From Rheum nobile (lineage: Eukaryota > Streptophyta > Magnoliopsida > Caryophyllales > Polygonaceae), in contig WOAB01000056.1 in NCBI GenBank assembly GCA_027886185.1, positions 11,594,001 through 11,658,000 of the forward strand: a stretch of 64,000 nt of DNA, read 5' to 3'. The notes under the pieces were generated by a model that saw only the letters and a program-made list of their open reading frames with translations, made no database searches and was not told the DNA's origin. A program made the translations under genes and the position numbers. How positions within the stretch are numbered: position 1 is the stretch's first letter; every line of letters begins with the position of its first letter. Positions 1 through 10,045 of this stretch are shown here, piece by piece.

Positions 1-285
1 GTCGAGATCTTTTGGGCAATGGATTTGGTTTATAATGTACTTTAAGACTTCAGTTGTGTTTGGTTTAAACTTTGTGTTTTGCCTATCCGGGATTGGGTTG
101 TAATCCCGTAACTTATGTTTTGTTGAACCATGTTATGTTCTGGTTTGAATGCCTTGATCATTGTGTATCACTTGTATTTCATTATAGTATTTAAACGGTA
201 AAGCCTTGGGTGATCTCGGTAAGGAACACTGGGGTCATTGGCGGTAATACCTTTCCAAAAAGGGTTAAGTTTTGGGAGTGTTACA
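1..285 (+). repeat. 3' end of a Tekay/Del-like LTR (partial)
   Basis: The stretch resembles the last ~270 bases of the large LTR that ends at 38705: both carry a GGATTGGG.TGTAATCC block, a 'CTTATGTTTT' block and a terminal TTTGGG(A/G)GTGTTA(C/T)A. The end at 285 is the canonical CA, and Athila-like coding sequence begins directly at 286. This is therefore an LTR, solo or the end of a full element, inserted in the copy B gag-protease frame. The start lies outside the window. Confidence 0.7.
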
Positions 286-420
286 GGAGATGCTCCAAAG
301 GGAGCAATTATGGAGGCGTTGACTAAGAGGGAACATGGTCTAAGGTTCAAAACTTTCCATGGGGAGTTTCAGCAGGAAGAGACGAGTAGGTGGATTCCGA
401 GGGGATCCTACTCTAGGTGA
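286..420 (+). pseudogene. C-terminal tail of Athila-like gag-protease (fragment)
   Basis: The last ~40 codons read KREHGLRFKTFHGEF, which aligns with the last residues of the intact copy C polyprotein (KKNGLRFKPFHDWF, near 14800). The rest of the gene is missing because a Tekay-like LTR ends at 285. The stop is followed by the same paired-hairpin block as in copies C and D. No function can remain in this fragment. Confidence 0.75.
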
Positions 421-436
421 TAGTTGATCTACCAGT

Positions 437-484
437 ACGTCGAGCCAACGACGGTAACCAAGGCGTTGTTCGGGAGGCAACCCG
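437..484 (+). other. Paired hairpins with complementary loops, copy B
   Basis: Hairpin 1 has stem CGTCG/CGACG with loop AGCCAA (438-453). Hairpin 2 has stem CGGG/CCCG with loop AGGCAA (471-484). The GCC of loop 1 can pair with the GGC of loop 2. The same pair follows gag-protease in copies C (14911-14960) and D (34316-34363, minus). A structural role is inferred from this conservation. Confidence 0.5.
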
Positions 485-1266
485 TGGTAGTTTTTTTCAT
501 TGATTTTTCTCTTCTTTAGATTAATTTTGTAATTTCTTTTGCTTTGTTTCGTTCGCCTGTCACTAACATTTTAGGTACAAAAGTAAATGGAGAGGAGACG
601 GTGTTCTCAAAAGCCGCACCGCCCCGCGGCGACCCTCACCGCCCCGTGGTGGATTTCTGGTATATTTTCTCCCTTCCAAAAAAAAAAGAGAATAAAGGGC
701 CCTGAAATAACCTTAAACGGGAAGTAAAATTTTTATTTCTTTAGTGGTTACGAAGGATTTGACGGATCGGGCCCCTATTTGGGCCGAGATTTCTCTATGG
801 GCCATTGTACATGGCCGGCCCATCATCATCCCTTCCTTCCCTTTCCCCTTCCCTAACCTAGCCCCCACTCTCACAAAACCCTTCATTCCCAACACCCCTC
901 TCAAGCTCCCAAGCCAAATCCCCCATTATCCCTCTTGTTCTTGATCCAAATCTAGCCCCAAATTGCCTAAACCTTGAGTTTCTTTGCCCAATTTGGAGTC
1001 TAACCTCACAAACAAGCCAAACATAACCCCACTGCATCGTTGTTGCCCCGCCTCACGCTGCCCCACCTCGCGTTGCACTGCTCTGCGTCGCTGTTGTCAC
1101 CGCCCCTCGTCGACTCCACCGCGACCCGGCCAGAAGTTCCAGTTGTTCTCACCGCGACCCGACGACTCGTCCACCGCCCCGCGTCGAGACATCCAAGCGT
1201 CGTGTGTTTGCTCGTTTGTAAGTCCTCTTGGTTGCCCTTTGTTTTGAGCACTTCAATTCATTACTT
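485..1266 (+). other. Untranslated stretch of copy B with GC-rich motifs
   Basis: No convincing gene is visible. The stretch holds repeated CpG-dense motifs (CACCGCCCCGCGGCG-type near 605-650 and 1040-1190) and a block near 697-727 (CCTTAAACGGG) that recurs in copy C near 15268-15300. It corresponds to the space between gag-protease and the second ORF. Confidence 0.5.
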
Positions 1267-2505
1267 ATGGCACATAGGGGTAGGAAGCAAGTGTCTACGA
1301 GGGATGAGAATGAGGTATACAATGTTGTGAAGGAGAGGAAGGTGTTGGCTACTAAGTTCTTTGACAAGCCGACTTTGGCTGAGATTGGTATGTTGGAGTG
1401 TGTATCCATGTGCTTAGCAGAGTGTGGTCTAGGGACTATCTTGAACAAGGCTGCCCATGCGTACCCCGAGCTTTGATACCAGTTCATTGCCTCTTTTAAG
1501 AGGTATTCTGATGGTTCCATTGATAAGAGACTGATGAAGGTCACGTTCACTTACAATGGGCGTGATTATGCGTTGTCTGCTGCGGAGATTCGTGATGCCC
1601 TGTGCATTACAAAGGAGACGTCTGATGGGTGGTCTGGTGGCATTGTTGAGACAAATATGATGGAGTTTTGGGAGGCTGCCACGCATAGGAAGTTCAAGAA
1701 GGGCCAGAAGGTGAACTCAAAGTTGGTGAACCCATGCCTACGGTTGATCCACAAGGTGATGATGAGAGATTTCTTTGGCCATGCTGATGATGGGAAGGTC
1801 CCTCTGAAGGACTTCTAGTGGTTTCTGAGCATCTTGGAGATTGTTACGTATACGTCGTGTTGGGCTACCCTCTTTCTGGGTTCCCTGAAGAGGATTCAGG
1901 ATGGTGAGCCACGTGATATCTGTGGGGGTGGTTTGATCACCCTTCTTTGTGCTGACATTATTGCCACCGATCGAATTCCTCGGCCGGTTGCTCACGCGGT
2001 GTATGATTTGGCGCACATGAAAGTGTGCTCGATGCTGAAGCCATTGGGCAAGGATGGTGATTTGGTATGGTCTTCCTATGATGGCCATATTATGATTCTT
2101 CTTCGGAAGTTTGCCTATTCTCCTTCATTTGCGTATTGGTGGATTTCCAGTGATAGCAGAGTTCCGACCGATGCCACCCCTGCTGCTGCTCCTTCAGGCC
2201 CATATGGAGAGGGCCCTAGTGGTGCTGCTGCTGCTGAGTTTATGGGCGAGGACACTCCTATGCCTACCCAGTATGACGCGCCCTCATCTTCTTATGGTCC
2301 TGCCACACCTTGGCAGGTGTTGAATGCAAGATTTGATGCTTTCTCAGTGCAGCAAATGCATTGGAACACCCGAGTAGAGACCGGTCTGCAGACTTGGCAG
2401 ACCCAGTTCCGTTCTGATGTAGATGAGCGTCTGGACGGTATGGACGCTCATATGAGGGACTACTTTGGGAGGTTCCCACCACCACCACCATCAGGCCCAC
2501 AGTGA
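1267..2505 (+). pseudogene. Second ORF of Athila-like element (plant transposon-associated protein), two stops
   Basis: From the ATG at 1267 one frame runs to 2505 with in-frame stops at 1474-1476 (TGA) and 1816-1818 (TAG). The N-terminal half (RKVLATKFFDKPTLAEIGM, then NPCLRLIHKVMMRDFFG) matches copy D (RKLVQMKFYDESTLDRLGL, then HPCLRLAHKVLAMSFLG). It resembles the domain commonly annotated as a putative plant transposon or Athila ORF protein. The C-terminal part is Ala/Pro/Ser-rich, then a helical stretch ending in a proline run. Its role in the element is unknown. It sits where pol would be in an autonomous Athila. Both stops can come from single transitions of Trp or Gln codons. Confidence 0.65.
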
Positions 2506-2548
2506 GTTTGTTTCTTCTTCCCCTATTTCATTTGATGTTCTCTTTTCT

Positions 2549-2586
2549 ACATTGCGGACAATGTTCGGTTTAAGTATGGGGGAGGG
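2549..2586 (+). other. Hairpin plus internal purine tract, copy B
   Basis: A 6-bp hairpin ACATTG/CAATGT with loop CGGA (2549-2564) is followed after six bases by TAAGTATGGGGGAGGG (2571-2586). This repeats the layout of the true polypurine tract at 3133-3170. The same unit occurs in copy C at 15704-15738 and copy D at 32032-32066. Confidence 0.55.
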
Positions 2587-2717
2587 ATTTAGACTTGCTA
2601 TCTGTCTATCTTTTGTACATAGCTTTGATTTTCTGTAATTTCCATTCAAGTATTTTATTTCATTAAAAAAAATAAAAAAAGCCAAAAAGATGTAAAAAAG
2701 CAACCAAAATCCTGGGA

Positions 2718-2745
2718 TGAACTGAAAACCCGAAAGGGCGGTTCA
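2718..2745 (+). other. A-bulge GAAA hairpin 1, copy B
   Basis: The outer stem is TGAACTG/CGGTTCA (7 bp, one G-U), followed by an AAAA bulge on the 5' side and a CCC-GAAA-GGG cap, a GNRA tetraloop. Loop and bulge are identical in all six copies in the window, while the outer stem changes on both sides. Confidence 0.65.
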
Positions 2746-2837
2746 GGTAAAAAGCAGGTAGTCCGGCTGGTATAGACCAGGGCAATATTGGACTGGAGTG
2801 ATGCGAGTTTATGTGAGATATCTAGCAAAATGAAATG

Positions 2838-2861
2838 AGGTGAAAACCCGAAAGGGCGCCT
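2838..2861 (+). other. A-bulge GAAA hairpin 2, copy B
   Basis: The outer stem is AGGTG/CGCCT (one G-U), with an AAAA bulge and a CCC-GAAA-GGG cap. Its loop lies 118 nt downstream of the first hairpin's loop and about 320 nt before the 3' LTR. Confidence 0.65.
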
Positions 2862-3132
2862 AGGCAAGATGAGCGTAAAAGAAGAAGAGTGATTCTAGGA
2901 TTTCTCATTATTCTTAGCGAGGCGTCATAAGAAGGGGAGTCATAAGGAGGACTCGGGTAGGCCACTCTTGGAGCGATAAGGAGCTAGATTGGAGTTAGGA
3001 TTAGAATTATCTTTGCATCACTTGTTTTGGTTGTCTGGAGCTTATTGTTGATATGTTGTAATTGTTAGTGTCATATTTTCTTGTACTTCCTGAGACCTTG
3101 GTATTGATTGAAAGAGTAGGTTTCTCTTTAGC

Positions 3133-3170
3133 TTACTCGGGACGAGTAAAGGTCTAAGTATAGGGGAATT
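3133..3170 (+). promoter_or_regulatory. Hairpin and polypurine tract next to 3' LTR, copy B
   Basis: A perfect 7-bp hairpin TTACTCG/CGAGTAA with loop GGA is followed five bases later by TAAGTATAGGGGAATT, directly before the LTR start TGATAGG at 3171. A tract in this position is the expected primer for plus-strand DNA synthesis. Confidence 0.65.
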
Positions 3171-3471
3171 TGATAGGTGTCATTTCATGCACCTTTACTA
3201 GCAGTTATTAGCATGATTTAGAGGAGTTTATGATTAGTTTTAAGGCTAAGTCTGTAATCCAGAAGTTATGGAGAGAAGTGACCAAATCCCAGGATTTACA
3301 GCTTAGATGGAGATGATGAAGATAGAGAGAAGATCTGCTGGAGTTTACTTGGAGAAGACTACCAACACTTGGTAGTAATGAAGAGCAGCAAAATAGAAGA
3401 AGAGAAGAGGAGCTGAAGGAGTGGGCGAATTCACCGCCCCGCGCCAGAGACACCGCGACCCGACGGTGGTT
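3171..3471 (+). repeat. Start of 3' LTR of Athila-like copy B (truncated)
   Basis: The LTR begins TGATAGGTGTCATTTC directly after the purine tract. It contains the family's GC motif (CACCGCCCCGCG and CACCGCGACCCGACGG near 3433-3470). Homology to an Athila LTR stops where pol-tail coding sequence of another element begins. The exact junction near 3471 is an estimate. Confidence 0.6.
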
Positions 3472-3700
3472 CTCAGAGAAGAATGAGGCTCGTGCCAAGA
3501 GGAAGCCACCTGATGTGACTCTGCCTCCCATGATGGCCCAAGACGAGGAAGAAGCCATGATCCTACGCTCACAAGGCCCAGTAACGAGGTCCAAGGCCAT
3601 CGCCGCCGCCGTCGCATCACTCATTGCACGCGCCGCCGCCAGCCAAGGAAGCCTAGAGACCGATCCAAGGCTCGTCGTCCTCACCACAATTCAAGAGTAG
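3472..3700 (+). pseudogene. C-terminal tail of gypsy pol (fragment)
   Basis: One frame reads ...KPPDVTLPPMMAQDEEEAM and then QGPVTRSKAIAAAVASLIA before a stop at 3698-3700. A GP(V/M/I)TRS(K/R)A motif close to the stop is typical of the end of many plant gypsy polyproteins, just ahead of the 3' LTR. Its place upstream of an LTR that is followed by a PBS and gag is therefore unusual. It could instead be an unrelated short coding fragment. Confidence 0.4.
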
Positions 3701-3962
3701 AAGAACGCGTTCTTTTGAAGCCTTCAACGCGCCAACATGTTTAACGCGTTCTTTCTACAGACGATATCTAGATAGTTTCCTTGTTTAGAACGTTTTATCT
3801 AGTTTCCTTATTTGCATTGTTTTAGATAGTTTTCCTTATCTTTAGCATTTAAGATAGTTTCCTTATATCTTTTTAGGGTTTGTGCCTTTTGCATGCTTGC
3901 ATGGGCTAAACCTTAGGGTAGAATCGATCCAAGCCCATTAGGGTTAGATCGAGCTTCTCCCC

Positions 3963-3970
3963 TATAAATA
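3963..3970 (+). promoter_or_regulatory. TATA box of the CRM/Reina-like LTR
   Basis: TATAAATA lies inside the LTR, upstream of AATAAA near 4005, the order expected for U3-R. The same octamer occurs in the TRIM-like LTRs (24087-24094) and, on the minus strand, in copy D (37785-37792). Confidence 0.5.
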
Positions 3971-4159
3971 CCCTACTATGTTCTTGTTATTTTCTCACGT
4001 CTAAATAAAGTTCAAGGTTTAAAGTTGAGTGTTATCTCCTTCCCTTGTTCGGACGTCACAACCCCTCTATCTTCGCATCCCCTTCCTCCGCCGCCGACGC
4101 TATGGCACCGCTTGATCTTCAAGCACAGTCTTCCTTCGCATCTCCCTTCAACCCGCAGT

Positions 4160-4804
4160 TAGGGATGCACAACCGGGTCGACCCGGACCGGAGCTCTCCG
4201 GTCCGGGTCGGACCGGTGGACCGGTTTTTTATAAAAATGTGACACGTGGACCGGACCAGACCCGATCTATCTGGTCCGGTCCTTTTCCGGTCCGGTCCAC
4301 GGCCCGGACCGGAAAGCCCGGATTATCATTTTTAGGGTATAACAGTCCATCGTGTTGACGGCCCGGTCGGGTTCGGTTCTATTACTACGAGTCTACGATG
4401 TACTTGTTTGAAACTTTGAATTGAATAATTGATTATTTGTATTGCATATTAAGCTAAAAGTTCATCATAATCTCATTATAATTAATAATGTAATATAAAT
4501 AGTCTAAATAGATAATGTATTATAGTGGGAAAAACTCCAAAATCCTTCAACAAAATATTGTATTAAACGAAAACACAAAGATAATCAAAAGTGCAATAAG
4601 TTTTTAGTAGTCTTAAACTGGGTATTTTTTTTTTAAAGATCCGGTCCAATCCGGCCCGGACCGGAATTTTCCGGTCCGACCCGGACCCGACCCGGAACCC
4701 GGTTTTATGAAAAATCATGACCCATGGACCGGACCGATAATAAACCGGTCCTGGACCGAGCCGGAAAATTCTGGTCCGGTTCGGTCCAATTTTGTGCATC
4801 CCTA
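4160..4804. mobile_element. Non-autonomous hAT-like element (MITE), 645 bp
   Basis: The ends are inverted: TAGGGATGCACAA at the left and TTGTGCATCCCTA at the right. They are flanked by an 8-bp near-duplication, CCCGCAGT (4152-4159) and CCTGCAGT (4805-4812). An 8-bp duplication is the hAT hallmark. Both subterminal regions are crowded with CCGGACCGG/GGTCCGG-type repeats, a plausible set of transposase binding sites. The middle is AT-rich and has no transposase. Confidence 0.8.
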
Positions 4805-5031
4805 CCTGCAGTCGATGCTATGACAACCCCAAAGACTTGTCCTTCAAGTCTTATATCCTCACCAAACCGCTTCCGCCAACACTATCATCTTTCCACAGTT
4901 CGCTGCCGCCGCTTCGCCACCACCACAAACACCGCGTTCTTTCTGACGCGATCTCTCCCCAGAGTTCAGGCATGACTTCTCAACCAAGACGAGATCCACC
5001 AGGCTTGCCATCGGAGCAAGGACACATCAAC

Positions 5032-5043
5032 TGGCATCAGAGC
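5032..5043 (+). promoter_or_regulatory. Primer binding site, tRNA-iMet type
   Basis: TGGCATCAGAGC sits two bases after the LTR end. It differs by one base from TGGTATCAGAGC, the complement of the 3' end of initiator tRNA-Met that primes most plant chromoviruses. It fixes the 5' LTR boundary. Confidence 0.65.
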
Positions 5044-5798
5044 TCAGCAGTCTTGTAAGTCACGAACTCAAATCTCAATCTTGTTCACGATTTTTCTTGA
5101 CCCCATCGTTTGCGTTTCTAAAAGATCACGAAAAATCATACATTTACTCACCTTTCGGTTCCTACAAGGTCCTACCTTGGCCGAAATTTTTTTTCTTCTA
5201 CCCCAAGTTTTGGTGTGTTAGGTATTTTGTTATCTTGCATGCGAGAATATTTTGTTTCCTTATTTCATGCGTGGATAGAGTTTCCTTGTTTGCTTGATAT
5301 TACTTTTTAGTTAAGTTTACCACTTTCCTTTTAAGATATCATCAAATCTTATCTTCTCTCTCTAATCACCTTGTGATATTCTTGTTACTTAGACCTTTTT
5401 CTTTATTTAATTTTGCAAATCCGAAAAGATCAAAAGATAAGATCTCGGATAACAAAAAAAAACGATATCAAAGATGTATCCAAAAAAAAAGAGTTTCAAA
5501 AGTTAGGGAAAGCCAAAATAAGGCAACCCTAACCCGCCCAGGTCTAAGCTCATCTTCTCAATCTCTCCATCGTCTAGGTTGCTTCCTAGAAGGTGATTTC
5601 TTGCTCTTAAGGTTCCTTTGTTTACGTTTGGTTTAGGGTTACAATTTGTTTTTGTTTGATTGCATCTTGCTTGATACACCAACTCTTGTCAAGCCAAGCC
5701 GCCCTCAAGGCAAACGCCCTACCTACGTGAACGTTGTGATTTGAATAGTGATTTGCTTGCGTGTTGTGTTTTGTTGTCTTTTGGTTCATTTTACTCCG
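5044..5798 (+). other. Leader of the CRM/Reina-like element
   Basis: About 750 bases separate the PBS and the gag start. I see no gene. The stretch is T- and A-rich with short homopolymers. Confidence 0.4.
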
Positions 5799-8700
5799 AT
5801 GTCTAGCCCACTCATTATAGGTACCATAGCAGTTGGCCACACTGGAGACCAACGCGTCGAAGACGACCCCAACAACCAAGAGCTTCTGTTGGCCCACGAG
5901 AACCAACAACAACTGGCCCCAGGTCAACAAGATCCCATCTTGGAGTTGTCCGAGGAGCAACGCGAGATCCAAGCTCTTCGCCAAAAAGTTGCCCACTTCG
6001 AGGCCAGGGATAGAGAACGCGCTGCACACTTTGTTCAACCTCTACTCCCACTGAGTACTATGGACGTGCCGCATCCACCTGGAGCTACTGACGCGGGTCC
6101 TTCCAAGACTAGGATCGACAAAGGCAAGGGAATTATGCCTTCCACATCTCAGCATCAACCCCAACTCAATAGGATGCAGAGTGTCATCGAGAGCCACCAA
6201 GGCCTCGCGCCACCCAAGGACCGCTATGTCCCTAGAGCCACCCCAGATGGCTACCACTCCGACCGCGATGACGAGGATGATCGAGGTGAGTACACTGACC
6301 CTTACAATTTTGATGACAGGTATGCCTCCAGGAAAACACCGCGTCGTGTGCAAATCTCTACACAACGCGATGACCGACGTCGTCAAACTTCCCAAGTCGA
6401 CGCGACGCCACTCAGACCACAATGCATTAATAGAGGTGCACCACGCGATGATCACTTGAGGACCCCTTCGACTCAACAGTGAAGCTATGATGTACGCGAT
6501 CATCTACGCCACCAGAGTGTCAGAACACCGCGTTACGAGGATGGCTACGAGTCAATCACACCCGATGTCGAAGACGACTTCGCCGAGTATGACGACGAAG
6601 AAATCGAGGACTCAGGTATGGTTAATCCAAACTTTTTCCATCCACCTCTTGGAGATCCTATTGAATTACAGGACCACGCTTCGGATTATATGCCTTCCCC
6701 ACGTCTCCGACCCAAAGGAGATCGCCTTCGTGACATTGGCGGCGAGCGCCGCGATGTTCAACAGAGAGACCATCGACGCGATACCCTAGTTCCCCAGCGC
6801 CAACGAATTCCACGTGAAGAAGGCTACGCGCCAAGAGATGACTTTGTCCGTGAAGATCGCGATCAACGCGATGGATACCCAGTTGGACGCGATAGACCAC
6901 ATGGCCTGCGAGCCATCAACAACCCTCTTTATGAAGCAGCACCACACAACGCGTTCAACCAGGCTCCAGAACAGCCTCGATACCAACACCCACATGTCAA
7001 GGTAAAAATCGAGCACTTTTATGGTGAATACAATCCTCTGTGTTTCTTGAATGGGTGCAGGCTACAGAGTACACTCTCCGTTATAATCAAGTGCCCCCAG
7101 AAGACCATGTCAACGCCGCGACGCTTAACTTCCGTGGAGCAGCCCGCATGTGGTGGCATAGGTTTGAAAATGATTGTATTCGACGCCACAGAACGCGAGC
7201 AACCGAATGGCATCAATTGGTCTACATCATGACTAGGAAGTACGTACCCCCAGATTACAGGAATCAAACGTGATTGGAGATTGCCATGGCTCGCCAAGGA
7301 TCGATGACTCCACTCGAGTTCTTTTCCAAGCTTGAGGACATGTATTACAAGGCCAACATCTCTGTTGCACCATCTACTTTGAGGACCAAATTCTTGAGTG
7401 GTTTGAACACCAACATACGTGATCAACTAGAGATATTTCCAATCAATGATTTGAACAAGCTTACCCACACGGCGATGCAACTTCATGCACAATTATCTCG
7501 CCGGAAGACTTACACTTATTCCAGTGGTCAACAAAGGTATTCTTCTAACTCTAGTGGTTTACCTTATTCTAATTCTATACCTAGTGCCTCTACCACAGTT
7601 CCATCTGGCCAAGCTTCCAAGCCGAAGACCGCGATGACACCAATCACCGCGTCGCGTCAGAACCCACCAAGACAGGCTCCAGTGCCCAATGATCGCGCGC
7701 GTGATATTGAGTGCTACAAATGTGGTGGAAGAGGCCATTACAAGAAAGATTGCCCCAATGCTCGCAAAGTGTTGTTCTCCACAGCCGTTGCTGGCTATGA
7801 GTCTTATGACGACGAGGAGGCACCACTTGACGCGATCACGGACGAACACGAGGATGAAGAAGACGCGTATGACTGCGAACCCGCTTCTCTGAACGCGGGC
7901 ACACCATTGAGCTTGGTGATGCGTCGTCTCCTCACAGTCAAAGAAGCCACCATCAGCGATCAACGCGAGAACTTGTTTCACACACGGGCTCTCATGCAAA
8001 CGGCTTCTTTGAGTGTCATTATTGATGGAGGATCATGTGCCAACATTGTGAATGAGAAGGTTGTCAACCACTTCAAATTGCCTATAACTCCTCATCCACA
8101 ACCTTATGCCCTCCAATGGATTTCTTCAAGTCCAGGTAACACAGTATCTCGCCAATGTTTAATTTCATTTTCCATAGGCCAATACTGTGATTCTATTCTA
8201 TGTGATGTCATTGCAATGGACGCCACCCATATTTTGCTTAGGCGCCCATGGCAATTTGACAGGCGCGTGCTCCATGATGGGTATTTGAACACTTATGTGT
8301 TCAATTACCATGGGAAGCGCGTCACTTTACATCCAATGTCTCTCCATGAGATCTTGCAGGACCAAGTTGAATGCGATCACCAGAAAGCTATAGAGGCCGC
8401 GTCGTCTAGGTCACAAGAGTGCCCAGAAGGCCAACGAACACCTTCCTCCAAAGCTGGCACCAGTTCGGCTTCTACAGGCCCTAGCAATAAGAGACAGAAT
8501 GCCAACACTGTTACACCAAGTGCCCAGCCCCCCTTGTTGCCATCAGCGTGTCCTTTGCAAGGAACCTGTGAGCAACGCGTTCTTTTGGCTAGGCCCAGCG
8601 ACCTCACTGCATGTGTCACTGGCAAAGCGCCATGCTTTCTTCTTGTGCCAACTCCGTGCATCCTAGAATCATCGAAGAACGCGGTCTTACCCCCGCTGAT

Positions 8701-8880
8701 CGTGAAACTGCTCGAAGCGTTCCAAGATGTGTTCCCAGATGAGTTGCATCAAGGTCTACCTCCCTTGAGAGGAATTGAGCACCAAATTGATCTTGTCCCA
8801 GGTGCTTCATTGCCCAACCGCGCTGCATATAGAGCTGGTCCAGAGGAGACACAAGAGCTACATCGCCAAGACAAGAGGCC
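5799..8880 (+). pseudogene. gag-protease-RT N-terminus of CRM/Reina-like element
   Basis: This region would encode capsid, nucleocapsid, protease and the start of RT. The frame is broken: 5799-6482 ends in a stop, the next readable part is 6618 to ~7035, capsid continues in another frame at 7040-7273 (RGAARMWWHRFENDCI), and a TGA at 7271-7273 precedes a long open stretch from 7274. There one sees a CCHC knuckle CYKCGGRGHYKKDC (7712-7753), the protease site IIDGGSCANIV (DGGS at 8024) and an RT N-terminal stretch VFPDELHQGLPPL (~8730). Translation leaves the family frame near 8880, where the inverted segment begins. Gag is unusually rich in ACGCGA, which encodes many Arg-Asp pairs. Confidence 0.75.
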
Positions 8881-10013
8881 TGGCGACGACTTAAGGGAAA
8901 GTTTCCAGAAACTCCACCCAGCGAGCATGGCGGCGATTAAGGTGAGCTTGGCTCTTCAGGTAGCTCAGCGCGGCATGATCACTGTGAATGGCAAATTCAC
9001 GCGGCCAAAGGTAGTGTTGTCAGGTCTTCAGAAAGCGTACTAAGGCATACAGCTCCTTGTCATAGGTGGGATAATTGAGAGTTGCTCTTGTACGCTTCTC
9101 ACTGAAGTAGGCAATCGGCCTCTTGTCTTGGTGTAGCACACCACCAATGCCTATGTCAAAGGCATCACACTCAACTTCAAAGTGTTTGGTGAAATCTGGA
9201 AGCTGTAGAAGTGGGGCCTGACACAACGCGGTCTTCAGTGCTGAGAAAGCGCGTTCATGGGACTCAAGCCATAACACAATGCTTCCTTTCTTGGTGAGCT
9301 CGTGAAAGGGCGCGGCAATGGAAGAGAAGTCGCGAACAAAACGCCTATAAAAACCAGCGAGGCCGAGAAAGCTTCTAACCTGGGTTGGAGTAGTAGGCGT
9401 GGGCCATTCTTTGATCGCCGTGATCTTTTCTTCATCAACGCGTAAGCCGTCTCGACTCATAACGTAGCCCATAAAGTTGGTGGACTCGGAGCAAAAGGAA
9501 CACTTAGCTAGATTGGCGAATAGGTGCTCTTTGCGAAGACACTCCAGTATTTGTCGAAGGTGATCGGCATGGTCTTCAAGGCTCCGTGAATACACAAGTA
9601 TGTCATCGAAATAAACGACAACAAACTTGCCAAGGAAAGATCTCAAAATGTGGTTCATCACGCGCATGAAGGTGCTTGGCGCGTTCGTGAGCCCAAATGG
9701 CATGACAAGCCACTCATAAAGCCCATACTTGGTCTTGAATTCAGTTTTCCATTCATCACCTTCTTTCATTCTGATCTGGTGATAACCACTCTTCAAATCG
9801 ATCTTGGAGAAGGTTGTCGTGCCATGAAGCTCATCAAGCATATCATCAAGACGTGGAATAGGATGTCGATACTTGACGGTGATCTGGTTTATTGCACGAC
9901 AATCCACACACATTCTCCATGTGCCATCTTTCTTGGGCACAAGGATAACAGGCATAGCACAAGGGGAACGAGATTCCCCCACGTACCCGCGATTTAACAA
10001 TTCCTGCTGGGTG
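8881..10013 (-). pseudogene. Inverted RT-RNase H segment of the CRM/Reina-like element
   Basis: On the minus strand from ~10009 the reading is ELLNRGYVGESRSPCA, the RT palm with VVYFDDILVY (~9595-9625), thumb FLGLAGFYRRF, then RNase H ECDAFDIGIGGVLHQ. A TGA near 9020 replaces an expected Trp (LKT*QHYLWP). Beyond it the frame continues AIHSDHAALSYLKSQ and HARWVEFLETFP down to ~8890. This is what should follow the plus-strand RT start that ends near 8880, so the segment was inverted in place. A 32-nt piece (SYLKSQAHLN codons) is present again in opposite orientation at 10014-10045. Confidence 0.8.
8935..8966 (-). repeat. 32-nt inverted repeat, left copy
   Basis: It is identical, in reverse complement, to 10014-10045. 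In this copy it is continuous on both sides with minus-strand RNase H coding sequence, so it is probably the original. Confidence 0.85.
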
Positions 10014-10045
10014 GAGCTACCTGAAGAGCCAAGCTCACCTTAATC
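10014..10045 (+). repeat. 32-nt inverted repeat, right copy, at the inversion junction
   Basis: It begins GAGCTACCTGAAGAGCC and lies exactly between the inverted RT segment and Tat1 sequence. It is the expected scar of a break with a copied or filled-in end. Confidence 0.8.

Larger units (their letters stand above)
286..3471 (+). mobile_element. Athila-like LTR retrotransposon remnant, copy B
   Basis: This is the 3' part of an Athila-like Ty3/gypsy element: tail of gag-protease (286-420), paired hairpins (437-484), a long UTR, a second ORF (1267-2505), a structured 3' non-coding module (2549-3170) and the start of the 3' LTR (3171-3471). It matches copies C and D block for block in the same order. 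No reverse transcriptase or integrase lies between gag-protease and the LTR, as in C and D. The left side is cut by a Tekay-like LTR and the right side by pol-tail sequence of another element. Confidence 0.8.
3701..5029 (+). repeat. LTR of the CRM/Reina-like element (split by a MITE)
   Basis: The right end (CA at 5028-5029) is set by the PBS that follows. The left edge is approximate and placed just after the pol-tail stop. Without the 645-bp MITE and its target duplication the LTR is about 0.68 kb. It contains TATAAATA (3963-3970) and a possible poly(A) signal AATAAA near 4005. The AACGCG motif found throughout this element's gag also occurs here (3709-3750). Confidence 0.55.
3472..10013 (+). 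mobile_element. CRM/Reina-like Ty3/gypsy chromovirus, rearranged
   Basis: In order it contains a pol C-terminal tail (3472-3700), an LTR (~3701-5029) split by a hAT MITE, a tRNA-Met-type PBS (5032-5043), a leader, gag-protease and the start of RT on the plus strand (5799 to ~8880), then RT-RNase H in inverted orientation (~8881-10013, minus). Gag has a CCHC knuckle and the protease an active-site DGGS motif. Integrase and a closing 3' LTR are not present. The element is inactive: frameshifts, stops and an inversion break its frame. Lineage assignment is by eye. Confidence 0.7.

Noticed and set aside
1..285. 5' LTR of the Tekay element at 19638-38705
   Set aside because: No PBS or Tekay leader follows 285; Athila-like coding sequence does. 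It is a separate Tekay-type LTR.
4045..4242. Small ORF starting upstream of the hAT MITE
   Set aside because: It crosses the MITE boundary at 4160 and lies in an LTR; no coding signal is seen.
8930..9015. Plus-strand frame at 8930-9015 as part of the Tat1 antisense ORF, because of the 32-nt match
   Set aside because: The minus strand reads continuous RNase H across the segment (SDHAALSYLKSQ, WVEFLETFP), so this copy belongs to the inverted gypsy pol.
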